Shown: one piece after another, positions 24,736 through 33,418 of the stretch | Layout of the letters: every line of letters begins with the position of its first letter | How positions within the stretch are numbered: the first letter of the stretch is position 1 | Source: an uncultured Pseudobutyrivibrio sp. | Lineage (GTDB): Bacteria; Bacillota; Clostridia; Lachnospirales; Lachnospiraceae | DNA length: 36,400 bases | Assembly: GCA_945946605.1 (NCBI GenBank) | Contig: CAMEWP010000004.1 | Location: 1 to 36,400, forward strand | Direction: 5' to 3' | Notes under the pieces: generated by a model | What the model was told of the DNA's origin: nothing | Databases searched by the model: none | Seen by the model: the letters and a program-made list of their open reading frames with translations, nothing else | Position numbers and translations under genes: made by a program

Positions 24736-26721
24736 ATGAGAATTGCAATGACAGGAAATCCAAACTCGGGTAAAACCACCATGTTCAATGCCTTGACAGG
24801 ACAGAACGAGCATGTGGGAAACTGGGCCGGGGTGACCGTTGATAAAAAGGAACATGCGGTAAAGAAAACTTTTTATGAGGGTGATGAGGAAGTGATTGCT
24901 GTGGATCTTCCGGGGGCGTACTCTATGTCGCCTTTCACATCTGAGGAGAGCATCACAAGTTCCTATGTAAAAAAGGAACATCCTGACGTGATCATCAATA
25001 TCGTGGACGCTACAAACCTCAGCAGAAGTTTGTTTTTTACCACCCAGCTGCTGGAACTTGGGATTCCTGTGGTGGTGGCTCTTAACAAAGATGACATTAA
25101 TATAAGGAAAGACACTAAAATTGATGAAAATCTTCTTGCCCAAAAACTGGGCTGCCCGGTTATAAAAACTTCGGCAATCTCGTCGACTGGTCTGAAAGAA
25201 GTGATGGGGGCAGCCTTTGCTGTGAAGGGAAAGGAAGTGGCTGCCCCGTACCGACAGGGAGACATCGATCTGACAAACCGACAGGAAGTAGAGGCGGCGG
25301 ACAGAAAACGATTTGCCTTTGTAAATGAAATCGTTGCCAAAACAGAGTCGAGAAAGCAACTGACAAAAGATAGAAAATTGGACGATGCCATCGATCAGGT
25401 GGTGACACATCCGGTATGGGGGCTGTTGATCTTTGCAGCAATCATGTGGCTGGTGTTCTTTATTTCCCAGTCCACCTTAGGTACCTGGCTTTCGGAAATT
25501 CTTACCGGATGGATCGAAATCTTCCAGGAATGGGTTGCCGGAAAGGTGGAACATGCGTCCCCTATCTTACAGTCCATTCTGGTTGACGGAATCATCGGCG
25601 GCGTAGGTGCTGTGGTAGGTTTCCTTCCCCTGGTGATGATCATGTATTTCCTGATCGCCCTGCTGGAGGACTGCGGTTACATGGCCAGAGCTACGGTTGT
25701 GCTGGATCCCATCTTTAAGAGAGTGGGGCTTTCCGGAAAATCCGTGATTCCCATGGTCATTGGAACCGGATGCGGTGTGCCGGCCATCATGGCCTGCCGT
25801 ACCATTAAAAATGAAAGAGAACGCAGAGCGACAGCAATGCTTTGCACCTTCATGCCCTGCGGCGCAAAACTTCCGGTGATTACCCTGTTTGCCGGAGCAT
25901 TCTTCCCGGGATCCAAATGGGTTGGGCCTCTCATGTATTTTGTGGGAATCGGTCTGATCCTTCTGGGGGCGCTTTTGATCAAAGAGATCACAGGCATGAA
26001 ATATCGGAAAACTTTTTTTATTATGGAGCTTCCGGAGTATAAAGTGCCTTCCCTTGGATTTGCTGTAAGATCCATGCTGGAGCGCGGAAAATCTTACATC
26101 GTAAAGGCCGGCACCATTATCCTTGTCTGCAACACGGTGGTTCAGATCATGGCAACCTTCACACCTACCCTTGCTGTGGCAGCGGAGGATAGTTCCGATT
26201 CCATTCTTGCAGCAATCGCATCACCCTTTGCGGTGCTTTTGGTACCCGTTGTGGGCTTTGCAAGCTGGCAGCTGGCAGCGGCAGCAATTACCGGTTTTAT
26301 CGCAAAAGAAAATGTGGTTGGAACTCTTGCTACGGTATTTTGCATTACAAACTTTATCGACACGGAAGAACTGGCGCTGGTATCAGGTGGAAGTGAAGTG
26401 GCAGCAATTATGGGCCTTACACAGGCGGCAGCCCTTGCCTATCTGATGTTTAATCTGTTTACACCGCCCTGTTTTGCAGCACTGGGAGCCATGAATTCAG
26501 AGATGAAATCAGGTAAATGGCTGGCGGGAGCCATCGCTTTCCAACTGGCAACGGGATTTACCATTGGATTTGTGGTGTACCAGGGTGGAACACTTCTTAC
26601 AACCGGTGCCTTGGGATCGGGATTTGTAGGCGGCCTTACCGCGGTGCTGGTGATGGTGGCAGTGATTGCAGGACTGTGTGTCCGCAGCAGAATGAACTTA
26701 AAAAAGGAATACGCGCTTTAA
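24736..26721 (+). CDS. feoB: ferrous iron transport protein B
   Basis: A 661-residue protein with an N-terminal G domain: G1 GNPNSGKTT (7-15), G3 DLPGAYSM, G4 NKDD, followed by a helical spacer and a membrane domain with two Gate motifs (GCGVPAIMACRTI and a later LFTPPCFAALGAM). It moves Fe2+ across the membrane. The ribosome binding site is weak for this genome (AAAGCAAAACA directly before the ATG; AAGGATG further up), which, with the upstream hairpin, suggests independent tuning. The C-terminal helix ends in a basic tail. Confidence 0.96.
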   Translation: MRIAMTGNPNSGKTTMFNALTGQNEHVGNWAGVTVDKKEHAVKKTFYEGDEEVIAVDLPGAYSMSPFTSEESITSSYVKKEHPDVIINIVDATNLSRSLFFTTQLLELGIPVVVALNKDDINIRKDTKIDENLLAQKLGCPVIKTSAISSTGLKEVMGAAFAVKGKEVAAPYRQGDIDLTNRQEVEAADRKRFAFVNEIVAKTESRKQLTKDRKLDDAIDQVVTHPVWGLLIFAAIMWLVFFISQSTLGTWLSEILTGWIEIFQEWVAGKVEHASPILQSILVDGIIGGVGAVVGFLPLVMIMYFLIALLEDCGYMARATVVLDPIFKRVGLSGKSVIPMVIGTGCGVPAIMACRTIKNERERRATAMLCTFMPCGAKLPVITLFAGAFFPGSKWVGPLMYFVGIGLILLGALLIKEITGMKYRKTFFIMELPEYKVPSLGFAVRSMLERGKSYIVKAGTIILVCNTVVQIMATFTPTLAVAAEDSSDSILAAIASPFAVLLVPVVGFASWQLAAAAITGFIAKENVVGTLATVFCITNFIDTEELALVSGGSEVAAIMGLTQAAALAYLMFNLFTPPCFAALGAMNSEMKSGKWLAGAIAFQLATGFTIGFVVYQGGTLLTTGALGSGFVGGLTAVLVMVAVIAGLCVRSRMNLKKEYAL

Positions 26722-26745
26722 AGACAATGAAAAGGAGGAACTCAG

Positions 26746-26916
26746 ATGGCAGATGCAATTGTAGTAATTATTATACTTGTGGCTTTTTCCCAGGCAATCA
26801 GATATATTATAAAAGAAAAGAGAAGGGGCAATGGCTGTATCGGCTGTCCCAATGCCTCAAAATGCGGCGGGGGCTGCCAATGTGAGAAAACATCACAAAC
26901 CAAAAGCCGCCCTTGA
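26746..26916 (+). CDS. FeoB-associated Cys-rich membrane protein
   Basis: A 56-residue protein: one N-terminal membrane helix (AIVVIIILVAFSQAIRYII, about 4-22), a basic turn (KEKRRG) and a Cys cluster CIGC, C, C and CQC in about 16 residues. This is the layout of the FeoB_associated family encoded beside clostridial feoB genes. AAAGGAGG stands before the ATG at 26746, 24 bp after feoB. The cysteines may bind Fe2+ or an Fe-S cluster; no activity is known to me. Confidence 0.9.
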   Translation: MADAIVVIIILVAFSQAIRYIIKEKRRGNGCIGCPNASKCGGGCQCEKTSQTKSRP

Positions 26917-26941
26917 GAAATATCAGATGATGTGCTATATT
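26913..26941 (+). promoter_or_regulatory. putative ychF promoter
   Basis: TTGAGA (26913-26918), a 17-base spacer and TATATT (26936-26941). The -35 box overlaps the stop codon of the FeoB-associated gene. It would give ychF a leader of about 46 bases. Confidence 0.55.
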
Positions 26942-26993
26942 TAAGTTCTGTAATTATGCCATGAAAGTACAATTCAAAGGAGAATATATAGAT

Positions 26994-28091
26994 ATGAAAT
27001 TAGGCATTGTCGGACTCCCAAATGTTGGGAAAAGCACATTATTTAACTCACTGACCAAGGCGGGAGCAGAATCTGCAAATTATCCCTTCTGTACCATCGA
27101 CCCCAATGTAGGTATCGTTACGGTGCCGGATGACCGGCTGAAGAAGTTAGGGGATCTCTACCATTCCAAGAAAGTTACCCCTGCGGTGATTGAATTTGTA
27201 GATATTGCCGGTCTGGTAAAAGGTGCCAGCAAGGGTGAGGGACTGGGCAATCAGTTCCTGGCAAATATCCGTGAAGTGGATGCCATTGTCCATGTAGTGC
27301 GCTGTTTTGATGATTCCAATGTGGTTCATGTGGACGGAAGTGTAGATCCCAAGAGAGATATTGAGACCATCAACCTGGAACTTTTGTTCTCTGATATGGA
27401 GATTCTGGAGCGCCGCTACGCAAAGACATACAAGCAGGCCAGAATGGATAAGACCCTGGCAAAGGAAGTGGCAATGTTAGAGCGCCTGAAGGATCATCTG
27501 GAAGCCGGCAACATGGCTAAGACATTTGAAGTTCAGGACGAAGATGAGGAACTGATCTTCAAGGGATACAACCTGCTGACTGCAAAGCCTGTGATCTATG
27601 CGGCAAATGTGGATGAGGACAGCCTGACAGATGACGGGGCTTCCAATGAATATGTGGCAGCAGTGCGTGAGTATGCAGCCGGCGAGGGCAGCGAGGTATT
27701 TGTGATCTGTGCCCAGATCGAGGAGGAGATCGCAGAACTGGACGATGAGGAAAAGGCAATGTTTCTGGAGGAACTGGGCTTAGAAGAGTCCGGCCTGGAA
27801 AAGCTTATCAAGGCAAGCTACAGCCTGTTAGGCCTTATCAGTTATCTGACATCCGGCGAGGATGAGACCCGTGCATGGACCATCAAAAAAGGAACAAAGG
27901 CACCTCAGGCAGCCGGTAAGATCCACACAGATTTTGAGCGTGGATTTATTAAGGCTGAAGTGGTAAATTATCAGGATCTTTTAGACTGCGGAAGCACAGC
28001 GGCAGCAAAGGAAAAAGGACTTGTCCGGGTGGAGGGCAAGGAATATGTGGTACAGGACGGCGATGTGATCCTGTTCCGTTTCAATGTATAA
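26994..28091 (+). CDS. ychF: redox-regulated ATPase YchF
   Basis: A 365-residue Obg-family P-loop protein: MKLGIVGLPNVGKSTLFN (G1), DIAGLVKGASKGEGLGNQFL (G3 region), a coiled-coil helical domain (about 130-200) and a C-terminal TGS domain (EDETRAWTIKKGTKAPQAAGKIH). YchF prefers ATP over GTP and binds the ribosome. An in-frame ATG at 26961 is less likely; AAAGGAG at 26976-26982 and family length support 26994. Confidence 0.96.
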   Translation: MKLGIVGLPNVGKSTLFNSLTKAGAESANYPFCTIDPNVGIVTVPDDRLKKLGDLYHSKKVTPAVIEFVDIAGLVKGASKGEGLGNQFLANIREVDAIVHVVRCFDDSNVVHVDGSVDPKRDIETINLELLFSDMEILERRYAKTYKQARMDKTLAKEVAMLERLKDHLEAGNMAKTFEVQDEDEELIFKGYNLLTAKPVIYAANVDEDSLTDDGASNEYVAAVREYAAGEGSEVFVICAQIEEEIAELDDEEKAMFLEELGLEESGLEKLIKASYSLLGLISYLTSGEDETRAWTIKKGTKAPQAAGKIHTDFERGFIKAEVVNYQDLLDCGSTAAAKEKGLVRVEGKEYVVQDGDVILFRFNV

Positions 28092-28122
28092 TAAGAACCA
28101 ACAGATCCCTTCTGTCATACAG

Positions 28123-28128
28123 TATAAT
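28123..28128 (+). promoter_or_regulatory. possible -10 box of the ylmC gene
   Basis: A perfect TATAAT lies 17 bases before the ylmC start codon, but no clear -35 box is seen 16-18 bases upstream and the leader would be very short. Tentative. Confidence 0.3.
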
Positions 28129-28144
28129 GGCAGGAGGGATTTTT

Positions 28145-28408
28145 ATGCGTATGTGTGAACTGCAGGAAAAAGAAGTGATCAATATCTGTGACTGCAAGTA
28201 TCTGGGACGGGTGATGGATCTTGAGTTTAATGAGTGCGACGGATGTATCCGGGCCATTATTGTGCCGGAACCGGGGAAATTTCCCGGCTGTTTTACCAGA
28301 GAACGTATCTTTTGCATTCCTTGGTGCAGGATTGTAAAAATCGGGCCGGATGTGATTTTGGTGGAGATCAAAGATCTGAAGGATGTCATCGACAAGGAGA
28401 ACCGATAG
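28145..28408 (+). CDS. YlmC/YmxH family sporulation protein
   Basis: An 87-residue PRC-barrel-like protein: MRMCELQEKEVINICDCKYLG, then GRVMDLEF and IIVPEP, ending IGPDVILVEI. This pattern is the YlmC/YmxH family, small proteins conserved in endospore-forming Firmicutes with poorly defined function. An upstream in-frame ATG (28127) overlaps the -10 box; the ATG at 28145 has an AGGAGGG site 6 bases away. Contains five cysteines. The aldo/keto reductase gene follows after 18 bp. Confidence 0.88.
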   Translation: MRMCELQEKEVINICDCKYLGRVMDLEFNECDGCIRAIIVPEPGKFPGCFTRERIFCIPWCRIVKIGPDVILVEIKDLKDVIDKENR

Positions 28409-28426
28409 AAGAAGGAGGACCAAAGG

Positions 28427-29395
28427 ATGGAATATGTAAAAATACCATATGTAAAAAAAGAGGTTTCCAGGATCATTTACGGAACAGCAATGCAGCCCTT
28501 TATGATGGGTGGAGATGGAAATGAACTGCTGGATGCCATGTATCATTTGGGAGTGAATACATTTGATACGGCAAGAAACTATATGGCAGCTGAAGTTTCC
28601 CTGGGAAATTGGCTGGAGACAAGGGGGATACGTGATGGTGTGGTGATTCTTTCAAAATGTGGACATCCCAGTCCGTCTGGGGAAAAGAGGATCAACGAAC
28701 AGGAAATCAGGAAGGATTTTCAACAATCTTCCCAGTATCTGCATACAGATTACATTGATATTTATCTGCTTCACCGGGATGATCCTGAGGTTCCGGCCGG
28801 AAATGTGGTGGAAATTTTCAACGCCATGCATGCTGAGGGCAAAATAGGTGCGTTTGGTGGATCCAACTGGACACATGAGCGTATTGCAGAAGCAAATGAA
28901 TATGCTTACAAGCATAATTTAATTCCGTTCACCGTATCAAGTCCTAATTATGGGCTTGCAGATCAGATGGAGGATCCTTGGGGAGGTGGATGTGTGACGA
29001 TATCAGGTCCATCGAATGAAAGTGCAAGAGAGTGGTACCGAGAGAATCAGATGCCGGTGATTGCCTATTCCAGTCTTGGACGAGGTCTGTTTTCTGGAAA
29101 ATTAAAGAGTTCTGATATCGAAAATGCAGATAAATATTTGGATCCTGCTGCAATGAAAGGTTATGGATATCCGGAGAATTATGAACGACTGAGAAGATGT
29201 GAAGAATTGGCAGAAGCAAAAGGTGTCAGCGTGCCACAGATTGCCATGGCATGGATTTTTGGTCAAAATCTGAATACCTTTGCGGTAGTAAGCACATCAA
29301 AACCGGAGAGAATGCGGGATAATATTGCGGCGCTGTCCATAGAATTGAGTCAAGAGGAAGTTTTATATCTGGATTTGAAGAAGATGACCCTTTAA
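28427..29395 (+). CDS. aldo/keto reductase
   Basis: A 322-residue (beta/alpha)8 oxidoreductase with the catalytic tetrad D47, Y52 (FDTARNY), K77 (ILSKCGH) and H116 (YLLHRDD), plus the NADPH-binding C-terminal segment (AVVSTSKPERMRDN). The FGGSNWTHERI strand is typical. Substrate unknown. AGAAGGAGG precedes the ATG. The gene is somewhat richer in A/T codons than its neighbours and lies between ylmC and nrdR, which suggests a later insertion into a conserved order; this is inference. Confidence 0.88.
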   Translation: MEYVKIPYVKKEVSRIIYGTAMQPFMMGGDGNELLDAMYHLGVNTFDTARNYMAAEVSLGNWLETRGIRDGVVILSKCGHPSPSGEKRINEQEIRKDFQQSSQYLHTDYIDIYLLHRDDPEVPAGNVVEIFNAMHAEGKIGAFGGSNWTHERIAEANEYAYKHNLIPFTVSSPNYGLADQMEDPWGGGCVTISGPSNESAREWYRENQMPVIAYSSLGRGLFSGKLKSSDIENADKYLDPAAMKGYGYPENYERLRRCEELAEAKGVSVPQIAMAWIFGQNLNTFAVVSTSKPERMRDNIAALSIELSQEEVLYLDLKKMTL

Positions 29396-29420
29396 TCAGG
29401 CAGTAAACAGGCGGTATTGC

Positions 29421-29450
29421 TTGACAATAAAAGGGGTGTTTTCGTATACT
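29421..29450 (+). promoter_or_regulatory. nrdR promoter
   Basis: TTGACA (29421-29426), an 18-base spacer and TATACT (29445-29450), 50 bases before the nrdR start. Near-consensus sigma-A promoter. Confidence 0.75.
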
Positions 29451-29499
29451 GAGAGCAAAAGAATCTGTAAACTTTACCATACGGAAGTGAGGAAAAACA

Positions 29500-29958
29500 A
29501 TGAAGTGTCCGTTTTGCAGCAGTGATAATACCAGAGTGATCGATTCAAGACCGGCAGATGACAATTGTGCCATCCGGCGCCGGAGAATGTGTGATGAGTG
29601 CGGCAAGCGGTTTACTACCTACGAGAAGGTGGAAACCATTCCTATGATCGTCATCAAAAAGGACAATGCCAGAGAGCAGTATGACCGCAGTAAGATCGAG
29701 GCCGGTGTGCTGCGTGCCTGTTATAAACGACCGGTGTCTGTGGATGCCATCAACCAGCTGGTGGATGAGGTGGAGACAGAGATCTTCAGCCGGGAAGAGA
29801 AGGAGATTCCTTCAGCTGACATTGGTGAGATCGTCATGGACAAGCTGAAGGATTTAGAGGCGGTTGCCTATGTGCGTTTTGCCTCCGTATATCGTGAGTT
29901 TAAGGATGTAAACACCTTTATGGCAGAACTGAAAAAAATGCTGGATAAGGATCAGTAG
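29500..29958 (+). CDS. nrdR: transcriptional repressor NrdR
   Basis: A 152-residue protein with a zinc ribbon (C3, C6, C31, C34: MKCPFC and MCDECGKRFTTYE) and an ATP-cone domain (about 49-139). NrdR senses dATP/ATP and represses ribonucleotide reductase operons at NrdR boxes. It has its own strong promoter. Length and residues are canonical. Confidence 0.97.
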   Translation: MKCPFCSSDNTRVIDSRPADDNCAIRRRRMCDECGKRFTTYEKVETIPMIVIKKDNAREQYDRSKIEAGVLRACYKRPVSVDAINQLVDEVETEIFSREEKEIPSADIGEIVMDKLKDLEAVAYVRFASVYREFKDVNTFMAELKKMLDKDQ

Positions 29959-30004
29959 ATCATAAAGGTATGATAGAACAACAGAGAAGAGAAAGGAATA
30001 AGAG

Positions 30005-30562
30005 ATGAAACACAGTTTATATCCCAATGATTATGTTTCGTCCACTTATGCCATTGATTTTGCCGCGCTGGCCCGGGAGGGTTATCGGGGCATTATCTTT
30101 GATGTGGATAATACCCTGGTGCCTCACGGCGCGCCGGCGGATGAGAGGGCCAAAGCTTTGTTTGCGGAGTTACATGACCTGGGTTATGGATGCGTGTTGC
30201 TGTCCAACAATAAAGAACCCCGTGTAAAAATGTTTTCTGAGGCGGTGGTTGGGGCACAATATATCTACAAAGCAGGAAAGCCGGGAACGGCCAATTACTG
30301 CAAAGCCATGGAGATGATGGGGACAACAAAGGAGAATACGTTGTTTGTAGGTGATCAGATCTTTACCGATGTGTGGGGAGCAAACCGGGCCGGCATCCGC
30401 AGTGTGCTAGTAAAGCCCATTCTTCCCTGGAAGGAAGAGATCCAGATCATATTAAAGCGTTTCCTGGAAGCCCTGATATTGGCGGGATATGCCGTCTATC
30501 GGAAAAACGGCAAAACCATACAGCCTGTGCCCTTAAGACAGCCGAAGGATCAGGCAGAGTAG
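30005..30562 (+). CDS. YqeG family HAD-IIIA phosphatase
   Basis: A 185-residue HAD phosphatase: FDVDNTLVPHG with D33 and D35 as nucleophile and acid/base, LLSNNKE as motif II, KAGKPG as motif III and VGDQIFTDVWGANRAG as motif IV. These fit the YqeG family (similar to mitochondrial phosphatidylglycerophosphatase Gep4/PTPMT-like HADs). The bacterial substrate is not settled. An AAAGGAATAAG site precedes the ATG. It sits 46 bp after nrdR and 60 bp before rpiB. Confidence 0.9.
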   Translation: MKHSLYPNDYVSSTYAIDFAALAREGYRGIIFDVDNTLVPHGAPADERAKALFAELHDLGYGCVLLSNNKEPRVKMFSEAVVGAQYIYKAGKPGTANYCKAMEMMGTTKENTLFVGDQIFTDVWGANRAGIRSVLVKPILPWKEEIQIILKRFLEALILAGYAVYRKNGKTIQPVPLRQPKDQAE

Positions 30563-30622
30563 GGACAGAGAAGACAAAGCATAATATAAAATAAAGATAA
30601 GAAAAGAAGGAAGGACTTTATT

Positions 30623-31060
30623 ATGAAGATTGCAATTGGAAATGATCATGCAGCAGTGGAGATGAAACAGGAGATTAAGGCTTATCTGGAAGAACTGGGC
30701 CATGAGGTAACAGATTACGGAACCAACTCCAACGAAAGCTGCAATTATCCGGAAGTTGGCGAAAAGGTAGGCCGTGTAGTGGCTGCCGGTGAGGCAGACT
30801 GCGGCGTGCTGATCTGTGGCACCGGTGTAGGAATTTCCATCGCAGCCAATAAAGTACCGGGAATCCGGGCAGCTGTTTGTTCCGAGACCACAACGGCACG
30901 GCTGGTAAAGGAACATAACAATGCCAATATCATTGCCTTCGGTGCAAGAATTGTGGGCATTGAAACCGCAAAGGATATTGTAAAAGCATATCTGGATGCA
31001 GAATTTCTGGGGGGAAGACATCAGACCCGGATCGATATGATCTCTGAAATAGAAAAATAA
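30623..31060 (+). CDS. rpiB: ribose-5-phosphate isomerase B
   Basis: A 145-residue RpiB/LacAB protein: IGNDHAAVEMK at the start, VTDYGTNS, the catalytic Cys in LICGTGVGISIAANK, and ARLVKEHNNANIIAFGAR. It interconverts ribose 5-phosphate and ribulose 5-phosphate, complementing the rpe gene further left. GAAGGAAGG precedes the ATG. A separate hairpin-like inverted repeat (TCCGGAA...TTCCGGA, 31078-31100) follows the stop but lacks a T-run. Confidence 0.95.
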   Translation: MKIAIGNDHAAVEMKQEIKAYLEELGHEVTDYGTNSNESCNYPEVGEKVGRVVAAGEADCGVLICGTGVGISIAANKVPGIRAAVCSETTTARLVKEHNNANIIAFGARIVGIETAKDIVKAYLDAEFLGGRHQTRIDMISEIEK

Positions 31061-31122
31061 TCCGAAATAAAAAGGAATCCGGAAGGAAAAGAATTCCGGA
31101 AGAAACGGAAGGAGAGGGTAAT

Positions 31123-32274
31123 ATGGGAATGATCAAGGCAATCACAAAATCTATCGGGGGAGGACTTGCTGATCAGTGGCTGGAAGTAGTGGAGCCGGAG
31201 AATATGGGAGACCAGACCGTATTTACCGCCGGTGTCATGACCCGCAAGGGGGCAAATGTAAAGGGCAATCCCCACACCGTTTCCAATGGTTCTATGATCC
31301 ATGTATATGATAATCAGTTCATGATCCTGACAGACGGGGGAAAGATCATTGATTACACGGCAGAACCGGGATATTACAAAGTGGATCAGTCTTCCATGCC
31401 TTCCCTTTTCAACGGGGAAGTGGATGAGGCTATGGATGAGGTGTTTGAGCGGGTAAAATTCGGTGGTACAACGCCTAAGGATCAGCGGGTATTTTACATC
31501 AATCTCCAGGAGATCAAGGGGATCAAATTCGGAACCCGCAACCCCATCAATTATTTTGACAACTTCTACAATGCAGAACTGTTTCTGCGTGCCCATGGAA
31601 CCTACTCCGTAAAGATCGTAAATCCCCTTCAGTTTTATGCGGAAGTGGTTCCGAAGAACCGGGATCATGTGCAGATAGATGAGATCAATGACCAGTATCT
31701 TTCTGAATTTTTAGAGGCGCTGCAGTCAGCCATCAATCAGATGTCGGCAGAGGGACTGCGGATTTCCTATGTCAGCGGCAAGGCCAGAGAACTGGGTAAA
31801 TATATGGCAAATATCCTGGATGAGGACTGGCGGCAGATGCGGGGCATGGAGATCCAGTCAGTGGGAATTGCCAGCATTTCTTATGACGAGGAATCCCAGC
31901 GTCTCATCAATATGCGAAATCAGGGAGCCATGCTTTCGGATCCCATGATCCGTGAAGGCTATGTCCAGGGCGCAGCAGCCAGAGGAATGGAGGCGGCAGG
32001 TGCCAATGCAGCCGGCTCCATGGCAGGTTTTATGGGCATGGGAATGGCTGGAAATGTAGCAGGAAATTTCATGGGAGCAGCATCCCAGGCCAATATGGCA
32101 CAGATGCAGATGAATGCAGCCATGCAAAACGGAGCATATCAGAATGCAACATACCAGAACGGGGCAAATCCAAACGGAGCGGCACCGAATCCTTCTTCCG
32201 AATGGATCTGCAGCTGCGGTAATCACAATACGGGAAAGTTCTGCAGTGAATGCGGAAAGGCAAGGGAGTCATGA
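31123..32274 (+). CDS. SPFH-domain protein with C-terminal zinc ribbon (YdjI-like)
   Basis: A 383-residue protein. The first 290 residues fit the SPFH/virion-core subfamily typified by B. subtilis YdjI (MGMIKAITKSIGGGLADQWLE, MTRKGANVKGNP, VYFINLQEIKG-like segment). A Gly/Ala/Met/Asn-rich low-complexity linker (about 285-365) leads to a zinc ribbon ICSCGNHNTGKFCSECGK. There is no clear membrane segment; it may bind membranes through partners. GAAGGAGAGGG precedes the ATG. It overlaps the next gene by 4 bp. Confidence 0.85.
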   Translation: MGMIKAITKSIGGGLADQWLEVVEPENMGDQTVFTAGVMTRKGANVKGNPHTVSNGSMIHVYDNQFMILTDGGKIIDYTAEPGYYKVDQSSMPSLFNGEVDEAMDEVFERVKFGGTTPKDQRVFYINLQEIKGIKFGTRNPINYFDNFYNAELFLRAHGTYSVKIVNPLQFYAEVVPKNRDHVQIDEINDQYLSEFLEALQSAINQMSAEGLRISYVSGKARELGKYMANILDEDWRQMRGMEIQSVGIASISYDEESQRLINMRNQGAMLSDPMIREGYVQGAAARGMEAAGANAAGSMAGFMGMGMAGNVAGNFMGAASQANMAQMQMNAAMQNGAYQNATYQNGANPNGAAPNPSSEWICSCGNHNTGKFCSECGKARES

Positions 32275-33359
32275 CGGTAGTCAGTTTTAAATGCCCCAAC
32301 TGCGACGGAGAGCTGGTATACGATCCGGAAACGGCAAAGTATAAATGCGAATATTGTAATTCCATATTTGACCAGGATGTGCTTTCCGATATGATGCCCG
32401 GTGAAGGACAGACTAAGGAAAGCACACAGGAGAACACGCAGGAGCAGACCGGGGAACAGAACAGGGAAGATGAAGGAACGTCCAAGCAGAGCGCGGTTGT
32501 ATACAGCTGCCCCAGCTGCGGCGCACAGATTGTCACAGAGGAGACCACAGCGGCCACCTTCTGTTATTACTGCCACAACCCTGTGATCCTTCAGGGACGG
32601 CTGGATGGTGACTATCATCCCGATGGAATTCTTCCCTTTACCATCAGTAAGGAAAAAGCGAAAGAGACATTTCTGCAGTACATAAAAAAGAAATGGTTTG
32701 TTCCCCGCGGCTTTTTCAGTGAGAGAAATCTGGCCACCATGACCGGTGTATATTTCCCTTACTGGCTTTATGATGCCAAACTGGAGGGAGGCATCGAAGG
32801 CGAAGGACAGAAGGTCAGAGTCTGGGTACATGGGGATACGGAATACACCGAGACAAAAATATACCGGGTGGTGCGTCGGGGAGAGGCAAAAATTTCCCAT
32901 ATGCCGGAGAATGCGCTGCAAAAAGCGGATGCACGGCTGGCAGAGGGCGTGCTGCCATATCCTTTTGAGCAACTGGAGCCATTTGACATGGGATATCTGT
33001 CAGGATTTATGGCGGAGAAGAGGGATGTGGAGTCAGATGCCATCACACCACAACTTCGGCAGCAGGCAAAAGAGGATGCAGAGCATCTGTTCCGGGAAGA
33101 TGTTCAGGGGTACACCGGTTTTTCTGTCCGTCAAAGTGACTTTTCGGTGATGGAAGAACATTGGAACTATGTGCTCCTTCCGGTATTGACACTGACATAT
33201 CAGGGCAGGGATGGGAAAATTTACTATTTTTCCATGAATGGCCGCACAGGACAGGTCAGCGGTGAACTGCCTGTGGATGGCGGGCGTCTGGCCCTTATGG
33301 CTGCCATTGTTTTTGTAATCGTGGGCCTGATAGGTCTGCTTATCGGCTGGCTGATCTAA
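32271..33359 (+). CDS. double zinc-ribbon membrane protein (YdjG-like)
   Basis: A 362-residue protein with two zinc ribbons: a TFIIB-like one at the N-terminus (FKCPNCDGELVYD...YKCEYC) and a second (YSCPSCGAQIV...TFCYYCHNPV) after an acidic Gln/Glu-rich linker. A long beta-rich domain follows, then a single C-terminal membrane helix (about 340-362). The architecture resembles B. subtilis YdjG, a PspA partner. The preferred ATG (32271) overlaps the previous stop (ATGA) and has an AAGGGAG site; an in-frame ATG at 32250 is less likely. No pspA gene is visible here. Confidence 0.8.
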   Translation: MTVVSFKCPNCDGELVYDPETAKYKCEYCNSIFDQDVLSDMMPGEGQTKESTQENTQEQTGEQNREDEGTSKQSAVVYSCPSCGAQIVTEETTAATFCYYCHNPVILQGRLDGDYHPDGILPFTISKEKAKETFLQYIKKKWFVPRGFFSERNLATMTGVYFPYWLYDAKLEGGIEGEGQKVRVWVHGDTEYTETKIYRVVRRGEAKISHMPENALQKADARLAEGVLPYPFEQLEPFDMGYLSGFMAEKRDVESDAITPQLRQQAKEDAEHLFREDVQGYTGFSVRQSDFSVMEEHWNYVLLPVLTLTYQGRDGKIYYFSMNGRTGQVSGELPVDGGRLALMAAIVFVIVGLIGLLIGWLI

Positions 33360-33418
33360 CCCGTGGGCTGATATACGGCACAAAGTGTGATGACAGCACG
33401 AACTGTGACGAAAAAGAG

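Noticed and set aside
31078-31100. TCCGGAA...TTCCGGA inverted repeat after rpiB as a terminator
   Set aside because: There is no T-run, and the repeat is only 22 bases before the next start in a purine-rich leader; significance unclear.
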